From assembly GCF_000424985.1 (NCBI RefSeq), contig NZ_AUKX01000050.1:1-38195 (forward strand): a stretch of 38,195 nt of DNA. Direction: 5' to 3'. The position numbers were made by a program, and so were the translations under genes. The notes beneath the pieces are model-generated. The model saw only the letters and a list, made by a program, of their open reading frames with translations. It did not search any database and was not told the origin of the DNA. Shown here in pieces: positions 25,996-33,430 of this stretch. Every line of letters begins with the position of its first letter. Positions within the stretch are counted from its first letter, which is position 1. This DNA comes from Arenibacter latericius DSM 15913. Lineage in GTDB: Bacteria; Bacteroidota; Bacteroidia; Flavobacteriales; Flavobacteriaceae.

Positions 25996-27175
25996 ATTTA
26001 CATTACAAAATACCTACAACTTTTTGTTGATTGTTTTAGCAGCATCATTCTCATTGCCAGATCGTGTTGCTCCACCAATTTTAATTGTTCTTGCTTTAGC
26101 CTCAGTAGCCCTAAGATTTAAACTCAAAATTCCATTTTCATTAAATAGAGTCAGCATTTTGTTTATTGTTATTTTTTTGTACTATCTATTTAGATTATGG
26201 GGAAGTAACGATCTATCAGATGGAATTAAATTTTTGGAGAAAAACCTATCCTTTATAATTGTGCCTTTAATATTTATTCCAAACTTGATACACAACAAAA
26301 AATCTATAATCAAAGTATTTATATTGGGTTTTTCCTCTGTTGCTATTTACACAATAATATTTTCCACAATTAGTCATTACTTTTTAAATTCAGATACCAA
26401 ATGGTATTTTCAAAACATTGAACAATATGGATTTCATCCCACTTATATGGGAATGTACTCTATTATATCATTAATATTTTTAGAAAGAGAAAAACTATTT
26501 AAAAATAAAAATTTTACAATTTTATTAATCGTAATCAATATTGCATTTATAATTTTCTCAGCAAGTAGAATATCTATAATAACATTAATATTTATTTTTA
26601 TTTTAAGGGCTATTTTTGAGAGAAAAAAACACTACCTCATAATTCTAGTCGGTGCATTCTCCTCCCTACTTCTATTTTATTTTGCGTCCAGTGATTTTAA
26701 GTACAAAGTAAATCAACTAACCTCATTTAAGGGATTCAATCATTATGATAATAACGACTATGGCAGTGTTTCCGTTAGGGTTGCTAAAATTAAAACCGCA
26801 AAAAAAGTTTGGCTTGACAATAAATGGTTAGGGGTTGGAACAGGAGGATTGAGCGATGAGCTTATAAAGACCTATCGGTCTAAAGATATCGAATGTTGGC
26901 CATGTGCTCAACGCCGATATAATCCGCATAATCAATATTTAAGCATCTTATCCGGCCATGGACTAATTGGTTTCTTTATTTTTGCGCTCTTAATCATATC
27001 TATACTATTCCGCGCATTAAAAGATAGAAATTATATTCTGTTAGAAATAGTATTGGTGTTTTTAATTATAGGTTTTACGGAGTCTATACTTGAAAGGCAA
27101 AAAGGTTTGATGCTATTCACATTCTTCCTTTACTTTTGTTATTCTAAAATAGAAACTCAACTTCTTAAAGAGTAA
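25988..27175 (+). CDS. O-antigen ligase/polymerase family membrane protein (395 aa)
   Basis: A polytopic membrane protein of the Wzy_C/WaaL type. It has about ten or more membrane segments, GFHPTYMGMY near 150, ASRISIITL near 195, and a long periplasmic loop at about 230-315. The loop carries GVGTGGLSDEL and PHNQYLSILSGHGLIG. The HNQYL stretch, with a conserved His at the loop end, is the ligase/polymerase family hallmark. It may polymerise the glycan, ligate it to lipid A-core, or attach it to another acceptor. A separate Wzy-like protein is encoded upstream, so a ligase role is plausible for this one. It is in the AT-rich block and is the last gene of the overlapping set. Confidence 0.78.
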   Translation: MYKFTLQNTYNFLLIVLAASFSLPDRVAPPILIVLALASVALRFKLKIPFSLNRVSILFIVIFLYYLFRLWGSNDLSDGIKFLEKNLSFIIVPLIFIPNLIHNKKSIIKVFILGFSSVAIYTIIFSTISHYFLNSDTKWYFQNIEQYGFHPTYMGMYSIISLIFLEREKLFKNKNFTILLIVINIAFIIFSASRISIITLIFIFILRAIFERKKHYLIILVGAFSSLLLFYFASSDFKYKVNQLTSFKGFNHYDNNDYGSVSVRVAKIKTAKKVWLDNKWLGVGTGGLSDELIKTYRSKDIECWPCAQRRYNPHNQYLSILSGHGLIGFFIFALLIISILFRALKDRNYILLEIVLVFLIIGFTESILERQKGLMLFTFFLYFCYSKIETQLLKE

Positions 27176-27291
27176 TCGGCTACATTTTAATCTAAGGGTC
27201 TCTTCGCATATCAATAAGGAATTTTAGAAAATAAAAAGATTCATCCCGGTATTTATAGTAAATGAAATAGTTAAATAGTTTTAGATTAAAG

Positions 27292-28026
27292 ATGATTGAA
27301 ATATTAAATACTCGTATTCACAACCTAACCATGCAGGAGACCTTGCAAATAGTGGATAACTCTATATCTCAGGGAAAGCAATTACACCATGTAGTGGTTA
27401 ATGCAGGGAAGATTGTAGCTATGCAAAAAGATCTACAACTACGCCAAAGTGTTAATGAGAGCGATTTAATCAATGCTGACGGCCAAGCAGTGGTGTGGGC
27501 ATCAAAAGTTTTGGGTAAGCCTTTAAAAGAACGCGTAGCGGGTATAGACCTAATGGTAAATCTTGTGCAATTGGCACACGATAAAAATTATAAAGTTTTT
27601 TTCTTTGGAGCTAAAGAAGAGGTGGTTAAAAAAGTAGTAGACACGTATTCTAAACAATACTCGTCAGATATAATTGCTGGGTATAGGAATGGGTATTTTA
27701 AAAAAGAAGAGGAACAGGACATAGCAAAAGAAATTAGCGAAAGTGGTGCCCACATTTTATTTGTAGCCATTAGTTCTCCTACCAAAGAAAACTTTCTATA
27801 TGAAAACAAAGCTCTGTTAGAAAAGGTAAATTTTGTTATGGGAGTAGGTGGCAGTTTTGATGTGGTGGCAGGCAAAGTACAACGAGCTCCCCTTTGGATG
27901 CAAAAATCAGGTCTAGAATGGTTTTTTAGGTTTGCCCAAGAACCAAAGCGAATGTGGAAAAGATATTTAGTGGGAAATAGCAAGTTTATTTATTTGGTAC
28001 TTAAAGAGGCATTATTTAAACCATAA
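27292..28026 (+). CDS. WecG/TagA/CpsF family glycosyltransferase (GT26, 244 aa)
   Basis: The family adds N-acetylmannosamine-type residues (for example ManNAcA or ManNAc) to an undecaprenyl-linked first sugar. NADGQAVVWASK (61-72) holds the catalytic-type Asp63, with RVAGIDLM at 81-88 and FFFGAKEEV near 103-111. GVGGSFDVVAGKVQRAPLW precedes the ending GLEWFFRFAQEPKRMWKRYL, which is the membrane-binding C-terminal signature. Base composition returns toward that of the rml genes. It probably adds the second sugar after the initiating sugar transferase encoded next. The exact sugar is unknown. Confidence 0.9.
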   Translation: MIEILNTRIHNLTMQETLQIVDNSISQGKQLHHVVVNAGKIVAMQKDLQLRQSVNESDLINADGQAVVWASKVLGKPLKERVAGIDLMVNLVQLAHDKNYKVFFFGAKEEVVKKVVDTYSKQYSSDIIAGYRNGYFKKEEEQDIAKEISESGAHILFVAISSPTKENFLYENKALLEKVNFVMGVGGSFDVVAGKVQRAPLWMQKSGLEWFFRFAQEPKRMWKRYLVGNSKFIYLVLKEALFKP

Positions 28027-28103
28027 ATTTTTACAGCTGTAAACTTTTTGTTAATTCACTATAGCCTATAATTATAGGAATCCAATAAATAAATATTAAA
28101 ATC

Positions 28104-28111
28104 TATCTTTG
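28104..28111 (+). promoter_or_regulatory. -7 box before the sugar transferase gene
   Basis: TATCTTTG is a perfect TAnnTTTG match, identical to the boxes before the M23 peptidase and tRNA-Cys. It would give a leader of roughly 30 bases to the gene starting at 28149, so that gene may have its own promoter within the locus. Confidence 0.55.
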
Positions 28112-28148
28112 TGCCCAATTGACCATTCAATTATAGGGCACCATAACC

Positions 28149-29501
28149 ATGTTTTTTAAAAGATACCGTTATTCTGGCTTTATTACTCCCATTTCTTATG
28201 GGATGGATTTATTGGTTATTAATCTTTTTGCCTATTTTTTACCCATTAATTTTCAATATCCTATACTTTTCCATTCGTACCTTACTCTAGCGTGGATAAT
28301 TTTATCGGTTAAAAATAATTTTTATGGAGTCTATAGATATACCAAAGTCACCAACATCCTAAAGCTCTTATTTAACCAATTTGTATTTTTCTTTTTAATC
28401 CTCTACGCCTTTATAGGCTTTTTTAAGCAACCCAATATGAGCCGCTTGGCTTTGGGTGAGTATTTTGTTTTTACAGCAATAGCCATATTTAGTATTAAGT
28501 TCCTGAATTATATCCTCTTAATGAAATACCGCGAAAAGGTGAAGGGGAACATGAGAAATGTGGTGGTAATCGGGAAAAATAAAAAGACGGACCAACTTAT
28601 CGATGTATTTAAAGAACGTCGGGAGTATGGATATCAATTTATGAAGCAATTTAGTCCTTCAGATCCGTCATTTGATATTTATAAGGCTTTCGTTTATATC
28701 GTACAGAATAATGTAGATGAAATTTATTGTTCTGTATCGGAATTGAAGAATAACCAATTGACCGAATTCATCAATTTTGCAGACAACAACCTTAAGACGC
28801 TAAAGTTTATTCCAGACAATAAGAATATATTTTCTAAAAAACTCACCTTTGAATACTACGATTACATCCCTATATTATCGCTAAGGGACATACCTCTCCA
28901 CAATCCATTAAACTCGGCCCTTAAAAGGAGTTTCGATATTGTATTTTCACTTTTAGTAATCGTAGGAATCCTATCTTGGTTAGCTCCTATTCTTGCCTTA
29001 ATTATAAGAATAGAAAGCAAAGGTCCCATTTATTTTAGGCAGAAACGCTCTGGAATAGACAACAAAGACTTCTATTGTTATAAGTTCCGTTCTATGGCTC
29101 CCAATGATAATGCAGATAGCCAAATGGCCGTAAAAAATGATATGCGTATTACCAAAGTTGGAAGATTTATAAGAAAGACTAGTATAGATGAACTCCCACA
29201 ATTCTATAACGTACTCTTTGGTAATATGTCCGTAGTAGGTCCTAGACCGCATATGGTGAAGCATACCAACGAATTTGCGAATAGGGTAGATAAGTATATG
29301 CTACGCCATTTTGTAAAGCCAGGGATTACGGGATTGGCACAAGTACGTGGCTATAGAGGAGAAATTGAAACGGATAACGATATTCTAAACAGAACACGAT
29401 TCGATATTTTTTATATTGAAAACTGGTCTCTTTTTATGGATATAAAAATAATTGTACAGACCGTAGTGAATGCAATATCTGGAGAGGAAAAAGCATACTA
29501 G
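28149..29501 (+). CDS. Polyprenyl-phosphate sugar phosphotransferase (WbaP/WcaJ type, 450 aa)
   Basis: The initiating enzyme: it transfers a sugar-1-phosphate (often glucose or galactose) to undecaprenyl phosphate. Four or so N-terminal membrane helices (about 10-125) are followed by a Rossmann-like CoA-binding-type domain (about 135-235). The catalytic domain starts at KRSFDIVFSLLVI (about 259) and holds YFRQKRSGIDNKDFYCYKFRSM, then SIDELPQFYNVLFGNMSVVGPRP and GITGLAQVRGYRG. These are the signatures of the polyisoprenyl-phosphate hexose-1-phosphate transferase family, including the catalytic DE pair in IDELPQ. It lies near the end of the locus, after the GT26 gene. Confidence 0.92.
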   Translation: MFFKRYRYSGFITPISYGMDLLVINLFAYFLPINFQYPILFHSYLTLAWIILSVKNNFYGVYRYTKVTNILKLLFNQFVFFFLILYAFIGFFKQPNMSRLALGEYFVFTAIAIFSIKFLNYILLMKYREKVKGNMRNVVVIGKNKKTDQLIDVFKERREYGYQFMKQFSPSDPSFDIYKAFVYIVQNNVDEIYCSVSELKNNQLTEFINFADNNLKTLKFIPDNKNIFSKKLTFEYYDYIPILSLRDIPLHNPLNSALKRSFDIVFSLLVIVGILSWLAPILALIIRIESKGPIYFRQKRSGIDNKDFYCYKFRSMAPNDNADSQMAVKNDMRITKVGRFIRKTSIDELPQFYNVLFGNMSVVGPRPHMVKHTNEFANRVDKYMLRHFVKPGITGLAQVRGYRGEIETDNDILNRTRFDIFYIENWSLFMDIKIIVQTVVNAISGEEKAY

Positions 29502-29762
29502 TCTTATACCTCAACCTCTATTCTTATCCCGACAGTTTTATTTTCTTTTATTAGAACACACACAAGTCACTATATCCCTTCACCCCTCAATTTTGGTCAT
29601 TAAACTATAAATATTTCCTAAACTAGAAAATCGGATTAATTTTGAATAGTACTATTACTTCAATATTTATAAGCGATGAAATAAGCCATAATAATTAGGT
29701 TGATAACAATCTAAATGATTATTGGCAAATTACATCTGACAAATAAAATTAAATAATAACAG

Positions 29763-30749
29763 ATGAAAAAAGTTCTGGTTACGGGTGCTGCAGGTTTTTT
29801 AGGATCACATCTTTGTGATAGATTAATCAAGGAAGGTTTCTATGTGATTGCCATGGATAACCTAATTACCGGTGATCTAAAGAATATAGAACATCTCTTT
29901 AAATTGGAACAATTTGAGTTTCAACACCACGATGTTACCAAATTTGTACATATTCCGGGCAAATTAGATTATATCATGCACTTTGCCTCTCCCGCCAGTC
30001 CAATCGACTATTTGAAAATCCCCATCCAGACCCTAAAAGTAGGCGCCTTGGGAACCCATAACCTTTTAGGCCTTGCCAAAGAAAAAAATGCGCGAATTCT
30101 AATCGCTTCTACTTCCGAAATTTACGGCGACCCTTTGGTGCACCCACAAACGGAAGAATATTACGGGAACGTAAATACCATTGGTCCGCGTGGCGTTTAT
30201 GACGAAGCCAAACGGTTCCAAGAATCCATTACCATGGCCTACCACAGGTTTCACGGGGTAGAAACTAGAATAGTACGAATCTTTAATACCTATGGCCCTA
30301 GAATGAGATTAAACGACGGACGTGTTATTCCAGCTTTTATGGGTCAGGCTTTACGTGGCGAAGACCTCACCGTTTTTGGCGATGGATCACAAACCCGCTC
30401 CTTTTGCTTTGTAGATGATGAAATTGAAGGGATCTATAGGCTTTTAATGAGCGATTACACCGGTCCGGTTAATATTGGTAATCCCCATGAAATAACCATC
30501 AAAGAATTTGCCGAGGAAATCATTAAGCTTACAGGTACTGACCAAAAAATAATCTATAAGCCATTACCTCAAGACGACCCAATGCAGCGCCAACCCGATA
30601 TTTCTAAAGCAAAAGAAATTTTAGGTTGGGAACCTAAAATCAGCAGGCAAGAAGGTATGAAGAGAACATGGGATTACTTTAAAACACTCTCGGAGGAAGA
30701 ATTAAGAAAGACCGAACATCGCGATTTTTCCGACCGGAATAGGAAGTGA
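29763..30749 (+). CDS. UDP-glucuronate decarboxylase (UDP-xylose synthase-type SDR, 328 aa)
   Basis: An NAD-dependent extended SDR enzyme that decarboxylates UDP-glucuronate to UDP-xylose. The Rossmann motif GAAGFLG is at 8-14, [11 protein letters not shown] near 73-83, STSEIYGDP at 116-124, and Tyr146/Lys150 in YDEAK. The substrate-binding [11 protein letters not shown] stretch and [14 protein letters not shown] are characteristic of UXS. Length is normal for bacterial UXS without the plant N-terminal extension. The UDP-glucuronate supplier (Ugd) is not in the window. It is the last gene of the polysaccharide locus, separated by 261 bases from the sugar transferase gene and followed by a repeat-rich gap. 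An alternative 4-keto-xylose product, as in ArnA, is less likely. Confidence 0.9.
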   Translation: MKKVLVTGAAGFLGSHLCDRLIKEGFYVIAMDNLITGDLKNIEHLFKLEQFEFQHHDVTKFVHIPGKLDYIMHFASPASPIDYLKIPIQTLKVGALGTHNLLGLAKEKNARILIASTSEIYGDPLVHPQTEEYYGNVNTIGPRGVYDEAKRFQESITMAYHRFHGVETRIVRIFNTYGPRMRLNDGRVIPAFMGQALRGEDLTVFGDGSQTRSFCFVDDEIEGIYRLLMSDYTGPVNIGNPHEITIKEFAEEIIKLTGTDQKIIYKPLPQDDPMQRQPDISKAKEILGWEPKISRQEGMKRTWDYFKTLSEEELRKTEHRDFSDRNRK

Positions 30750-30752
30750 GGT

Positions 30753-30799
30753 TTAGTATTAAGTACAAAGTATTGAGTAGTGAGATATTAGTATTGAGT
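30753..30799 (+). repeat. Heptamer repeat block A
   Basis: Six to seven degenerate 7-base units in tandem read TAGTATT, AAGTACA, AAGTATT, GAGTAGT, GAGATAT, TAGTATT, GAG. The core 11-mer AGTACAAAGTA is at 30762-30772. The block begins directly after the UXS stop codon. Blocks of the same unit occur at 30911, 32553, 32699 and, inverted, 33391. Confidence 0.8.
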
Positions 30800-30815
30800 C
30801 CCTATCTAAAGCAGG

Positions 30816-30845
30816 CCCGAGAACACGAACTTTAGCTAACTTAAG
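30816..30845 (+). repeat. 30-base motif shared with 366-395
   Basis: CCCGAGAACACGAACTTTAG and the following ten bases match 366-395 at most positions. Both copies lie just after a heptamer-like TAGTAGT or AGTATTGAG run, which suggests one composite dispersed element. Confidence 0.55.
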
Positions 30846-30910
30846 TTTGGATATCTTTTTAATAATATCCTATTTAAATGATTAAGCATATAAAGTTCCT
30901 CGCTTTCGCT

Positions 30911-30935
30911 AGTACAAAGTATTTAGTATTAAGAT
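30911..30935 (+). repeat. Heptamer repeat block B
   Basis: Starting one base earlier, units TAGTACA, AAGTATT, TAGTATT and AAGATTC run in tandem. The exact core AGTACAAAGTA is at 30911-30921. Confidence 0.7.
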
Positions 30936-31139
30936 TCTTACTCCTTTGGGTTTGTCTTAGATAATTAAGTAAACTACCTCGGGGCAAGATCAAAAGGCAT
31001 TAAAAGAAAAAAATGTATTAATTTAAAGGCCCGACTGAATGGATACGGGCAGGCAAGCCTCCGAGCATTCAAATCTCGATTATCGAGTAATTAAAAAATG
31101 TCAACCTTTTCACTTTCGAGCTTCCATCTTAGTCCCGGT

Positions 31140-31250
31140 TTACCTTTTTAACTCCATAATATCATTACCGCGTACCTTCTTAACCAGATATAACAGGTCA
31201 TAAGCTAGCGTGTTATTCAAATTTTCCTCCCAAGTAGGTACATTTTCCAT
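31140..31250 (-). CDS. Possible small protein (36 aa), divergent from purD
   Basis: A short frame from ATG 31250 to a stop at 31140 encodes MENVPTWEENLNNTLAYDL, followed by LYLVKKVRGNDIMELKR. It has a protein-like mix of acidic, basic and regularly spaced hydrophobic residues and no rare-looking stretches. Its first bases lie just upstream of the purD promoter box, so the two genes would be divergent with a very short shared region. I do not recognise the family. It could be the tail of a decayed gene or a chance frame. Confidence 0.3.
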   Translation of the reverse strand: MENVPTWEENLNNTLAYDLLYLVKKVRGNDIMELKR

Positions 31251-31259
31251 TTCAAACCG

Positions 31260-31267
31260 TATTTTTG
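31260..31267 (+). promoter_or_regulatory. -7 box of the purD promoter
   Basis: TATTTTTG matches TAnnTTTG and ends 16 bases before the purD ATG, giving a leader of about 10 bases. A -33 element is not clear. Confidence 0.5.
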
Positions 31268-31283
31268 AAGAAATTTTTTAAAA

Positions 31284-32555
31284 ATGAATATCCTTATCCT
31301 CGGTGCTGGAGGCCGTGAACATACATTGGCCTGGAAATTAAAGCAAAGTGCTAAACTCAAAAATCTATTTGTAGCTCCTGGAAATGCAGGAACTGCTGCT
31401 ATTGCCACCAATATACCAATTGGTGTAAACGATTTTGAGGCGATTAAGAAATGTGTGCTTGCCGAAAAAATTGATATGGTAGTCGTAGGTCCCGAAGATC
31501 CATTGGTTAATGGGGTACACGATTTTTTCCTATCGGATGCCAACTTAAAGCAGATTCCAGTGATTGGTCCGCAAAAAGCAGCTGCTACTTTAGAAGGTAG
31601 TAAACAGTTTGCTAAGGAGTTTATGATGCGTCACCAAATCCCTACAGCTGCCTATGAAAGTTTTACCGCTGATACTTTGGAAAAGGGATACGCTTTTTTA
31701 GAATCGCTAAATCCTCCCTATGTTTTAAAAGCCGATGGTTTGGCCGCAGGGAAAGGAGTATTGATATTAAACGACCTTCAGGAAGCTAAGGACGAACTTA
31801 AGACCATGCTGGTAGATGCCAAATTTGGCAACGCGAGTACTACTGTAGTCATCGAAGAATTTTTAGACGGAATAGAGCTCAGTTGTTTTGTGCTTACCGA
31901 TGGTATCAATTTTAAAGTCCTACCTACTGCAAAAGATTACAAAAGAATTGGAGAAGGAGACACTGGATTGAACACAGGCGGTATGGGTGCCATATCCCCT
32001 GTTCCTTTCGCAAATAATGACTTTATGCAGAAAGTACTAGAGCGGATAGTGAAGCCTACCGTAGAAGGCTTTAAAAAGGATAATTTGCCATATAAAGGTT
32101 TTGTGTTTATAGGGTTGATAAAAGTTGGAGATGATCCTAAAGTAATAGAATACAATGTTAGAATGGGTGACCCTGAAACCGAAGTGGTAATTCCTAGGGT
32201 GAAGAACGATTTGGTAGAAGTTTTCCAAGCCGTTGCAAATCAGTCGTTAGATAAAATAGATCTTGAAATAGATGAGCGCGCCGCAACTACCGTAATGGCG
32301 GTATCGGGAGGATATCCTGAAGCCTATGCCAAAGGGATGGAAATCACCGGTTTTGATGCTATAGACGATGCCATAGTTTTCCATGCTGGAACCCAATTAA
32401 AAGAAGGTAAGGTACTCACTAACGGAGGACGAGTATTGGCGGTTACCGCTTATGGGGCCGACTTTAAAGATGCATTATCCAGATCCTATAAGAATATAGA
32501 GAAACTACAGTTCGATAAAATGTACTACCGTAAAGACCTTGGGTTTGATTTATAG
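31284..32555 (+). CDS. purD: Phosphoribosylamine-glycine ligase (GAR synthetase)
   Basis: Second step of purine synthesis: ATP-dependent joining of phosphoribosylamine and glycine. The N-terminal GAGGREHTL motif is at 7-15, with VAPGNAGT near 30-37 and VVVGPEDPL near 66-74. The ATP-grasp core has YVLKADGLAAGKGV near 146-159 and GLNTGGMGAISPVP near 228-241, and YNVRMGDPETEVV near 289-301 is the family signature. Length (423) is normal. It stands alone between repeat-rich gaps rather than in a pur operon. Confidence 0.97.
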   Translation: MNILILGAGGREHTLAWKLKQSAKLKNLFVAPGNAGTAAIATNIPIGVNDFEAIKKCVLAEKIDMVVVGPEDPLVNGVHDFFLSDANLKQIPVIGPQKAAATLEGSKQFAKEFMMRHQIPTAAYESFTADTLEKGYAFLESLNPPYVLKADGLAAGKGVLILNDLQEAKDELKTMLVDAKFGNASTTVVIEEFLDGIELSCFVLTDGINFKVLPTAKDYKRIGEGDTGLNTGGMGAISPVPFANNDFMQKVLERIVKPTVEGFKKDNLPYKGFVFIGLIKVGDDPKVIEYNVRMGDPETEVVIPRVKNDLVEVFQAVANQSLDKIDLEIDERAATTVMAVSGGYPEAYAKGMEITGFDAIDDAIVFHAGTQLKEGKVLTNGGRVLAVTAYGADFKDALSRSYKNIEKLQFDKMYYRKDLGFDL

Positions 32556-32604
32556 TATTAAGTACAAAGTAGTGAGTAGTGAGATTTGAGTAGTGAGATT
32601 TGAG
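32553..32604 (+). repeat. Heptamer repeat block C
   Basis: Directly after (and touching) the purD stop codon, units TAGTATT, AAGTACA, AAGTAGT, GAGTAGT, GAGATTT, GAGTAGT, GAGATTT and GAG run in tandem. This is the longest clean run of the 7-base period in the window. The core 11-mer is at 32561-32571. Confidence 0.8.
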
Positions 32605-32698
32605 AAAATGTTAACTACTATAATCTATAATACAGAGACATTTGGGTATTGAGCGGAGTCGAAATCCCTTCCAAAGGAAAAAGAATCTTTAAATACAT

Positions 32699-32740
32699 AG
32701 TACAAAGTATTGAGGTGTTAGTATTGGATATTGAGAGAAA
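32699..32740 (+). repeat. Heptamer repeat block D
   Basis: Starting one base earlier, units TAGTACA, AAGTATT, GAGGTGT, TAGTATT, GGATATT and GAGAG run in tandem. The core AGTACAAAGTA is at 32699-32709. A stretch upstream (about 32646-32665, TATTGAGCGGAGTCGAAA) resembles another common flavobacterial intergenic sequence. Confidence 0.7.
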
Positions 32741-32847
32741 TATCATATTCAATTAATTTATAGGTAATAGTAGTTAACAGTGGGTTATTAAACGGAATTA
32801 TTCCTGCATGACTCATAATATCAACTACTAGATTAAAAAATTGTATC

Positions 32848-33204
32848 GTGGGAAAAGTAAAAGTCAGCAATATTAGAGTCTATGCCCATCATGGCTGTTT
32901 AGGGGAAGAAACCATAATTGGAAGTGATTATCGGGTAGATGTGGTGGTAAACGCTAATTTAAAATCGGCCTCCGCTTCCGATCAACTTTCCGAAACAGTA
33001 GATTACGTACATATAAATCGACTTGTTAAGGAGGAAATGGCTGTTCCTTCAAAACTCCTGGAACATGTAGCACAACGTATAATCAATAGGATCCTAGATG
33101 AAATTGAAATGGTAAATAAGGTAAAAGTTGAGGTGACAAAAATTAATCCACCCATTGGAGGAGATGTAGAAGGGGTGACCATAGTACTCAAATCTAAAAG
33201 ATAG
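32848..33204 (+). CDS. folB: Dihydroneopterin aldolase (118 aa, GTG start)
   Basis: A folate-pathway enzyme that cleaves dihydroneopterin to hydroxymethyl-dihydropterin and glycolaldehyde. The expected catalytic and binding residues are present: Glu21 in HGCLGEE, Tyr53 in VDY, Glu72 in KLLE and Lys98 in TKINPPI. Length is typical. The start is GTG at 32848, with MGKVKVSNIRVYAHHG fitting the family N-terminus; no suitable ATG is nearby. It lies between repeat-rich gaps, with tRNA-Cys 54 bases downstream. Confidence 0.93.
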   Translation: MGKVKVSNIRVYAHHGCLGEETIIGSDYRVDVVVNANLKSASASDQLSETVDYVHINRLVKEEMAVPSKLLEHVAQRIINRILDEIEMVNKVKVEVTKINPPIGGDVEGVTIVLKSKR

Positions 33205-33237
33205 CCTCAATTAGTTTTCATGGTTTAAAAAAAGTGT

Positions 33238-33245
33238 TATCTTTG
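33238..33245 (+). promoter_or_regulatory. -7 box of the tRNA-Cys promoter
   Basis: TATCTTTG is a perfect TAnnTTTG match 13 bases before the first base of the mature tRNA. A TTTT at 33215-33218, with 19 bases between it and the box, is a possible -33 element. Confidence 0.6.
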
Positions 33246-33258
33246 CATTCTCAAATAA

Positions 33259-33332
33259 GGCATTGTGGCCGAGTGGCTAGGCAGAGCTCTGCAAAAGCTT
33301 GTACAGCGGTTCGAATCCGCTCGATGCCTCCA
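33259..33332 (+). tRNA. tRNA-Cys (GCA), CCA encoded
   Basis: All arms fold. The acceptor GGCATTG pairs with CGATGCC (one G-T pair). The D-arm is GCC/GGC. The anticodon stem GAGCT/AGCTT surrounds loop CTGCAAA with anticodon GCA at 33291-33293. The T-arm AGCGG/CCGCT surrounds TTCGAAT. The discriminator is T, and CCA is encoded at 33330-33332. A promoter lies just upstream and a terminator just downstream. Confidence 0.97.
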
Positions 33333-33364
33333 AAAAAAACCCTCTAATTTTAGAGGGTTTTTTT
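33333..33364. terminator. Terminator shared by tRNA-Cys and the convergent porP-like gene
   Basis: AAACCCTCTAA and TTAGAGGGTTT arms, with A- and T-runs on both outer sides, form a strong symmetric hairpin. It directly follows the tRNA and lies 62 bases beyond the stop codon of the leftward PorP/SprF gene, so it probably serves both strands. Confidence 0.85.
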
Positions 33365-33390
33365 ATTACCGTATATTTCCAATGCTTATT

Positions 33391-33430
33391 CTTACTTAAT
33401 ACTTTGTACTTAATACTCTGTACTATTTAA
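33391..33430 (-). repeat. Heptamer repeat block E (inverted)
   Basis: On the minus strand, units TAGTACA, GAGTATT, AAGTACA, AAGTATT and AAGTAAG run in tandem. The core 11-mer is at 33400-33410 in opposite orientation to blocks A-D. The block includes the stop codon of the PorP/SprF gene, so it starts exactly at the end of that gene, as blocks A and C do for theirs. Confidence 0.75.

Larger units (their letters stand above)
30750..31283. other. Repeat-bearing gap between UXS and purD
   Basis: A 534-base gap carrying two heptamer repeat blocks (30753-30799 and 30911-30935), the 30-base motif at 30816-30845 shared with 366-395, a possible short leftward reading frame (31140-31250) and the purD promoter box. 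No larger gene is visible. Confidence 0.6.

Noticed and set aside
27588-27983. Leftward frame of 131 codons opposite the WecG/TagA gene
   Set aside because: Entirely antisense to a gene with clear family motifs and without recognisable domains of its own.
30753-32740. CRISPR array
   Set aside because: The repeats are 7-base degenerate tandem units in several separate gaps, without 20-40-base repeats and spacers and without cas genes.
33259-33332. tRNA-Cys as an attachment site of an integrated element
   Set aside because: No integrase gene and no duplicated 3' tRNA end are visible in the window; the downstream sequence is a plain terminator.
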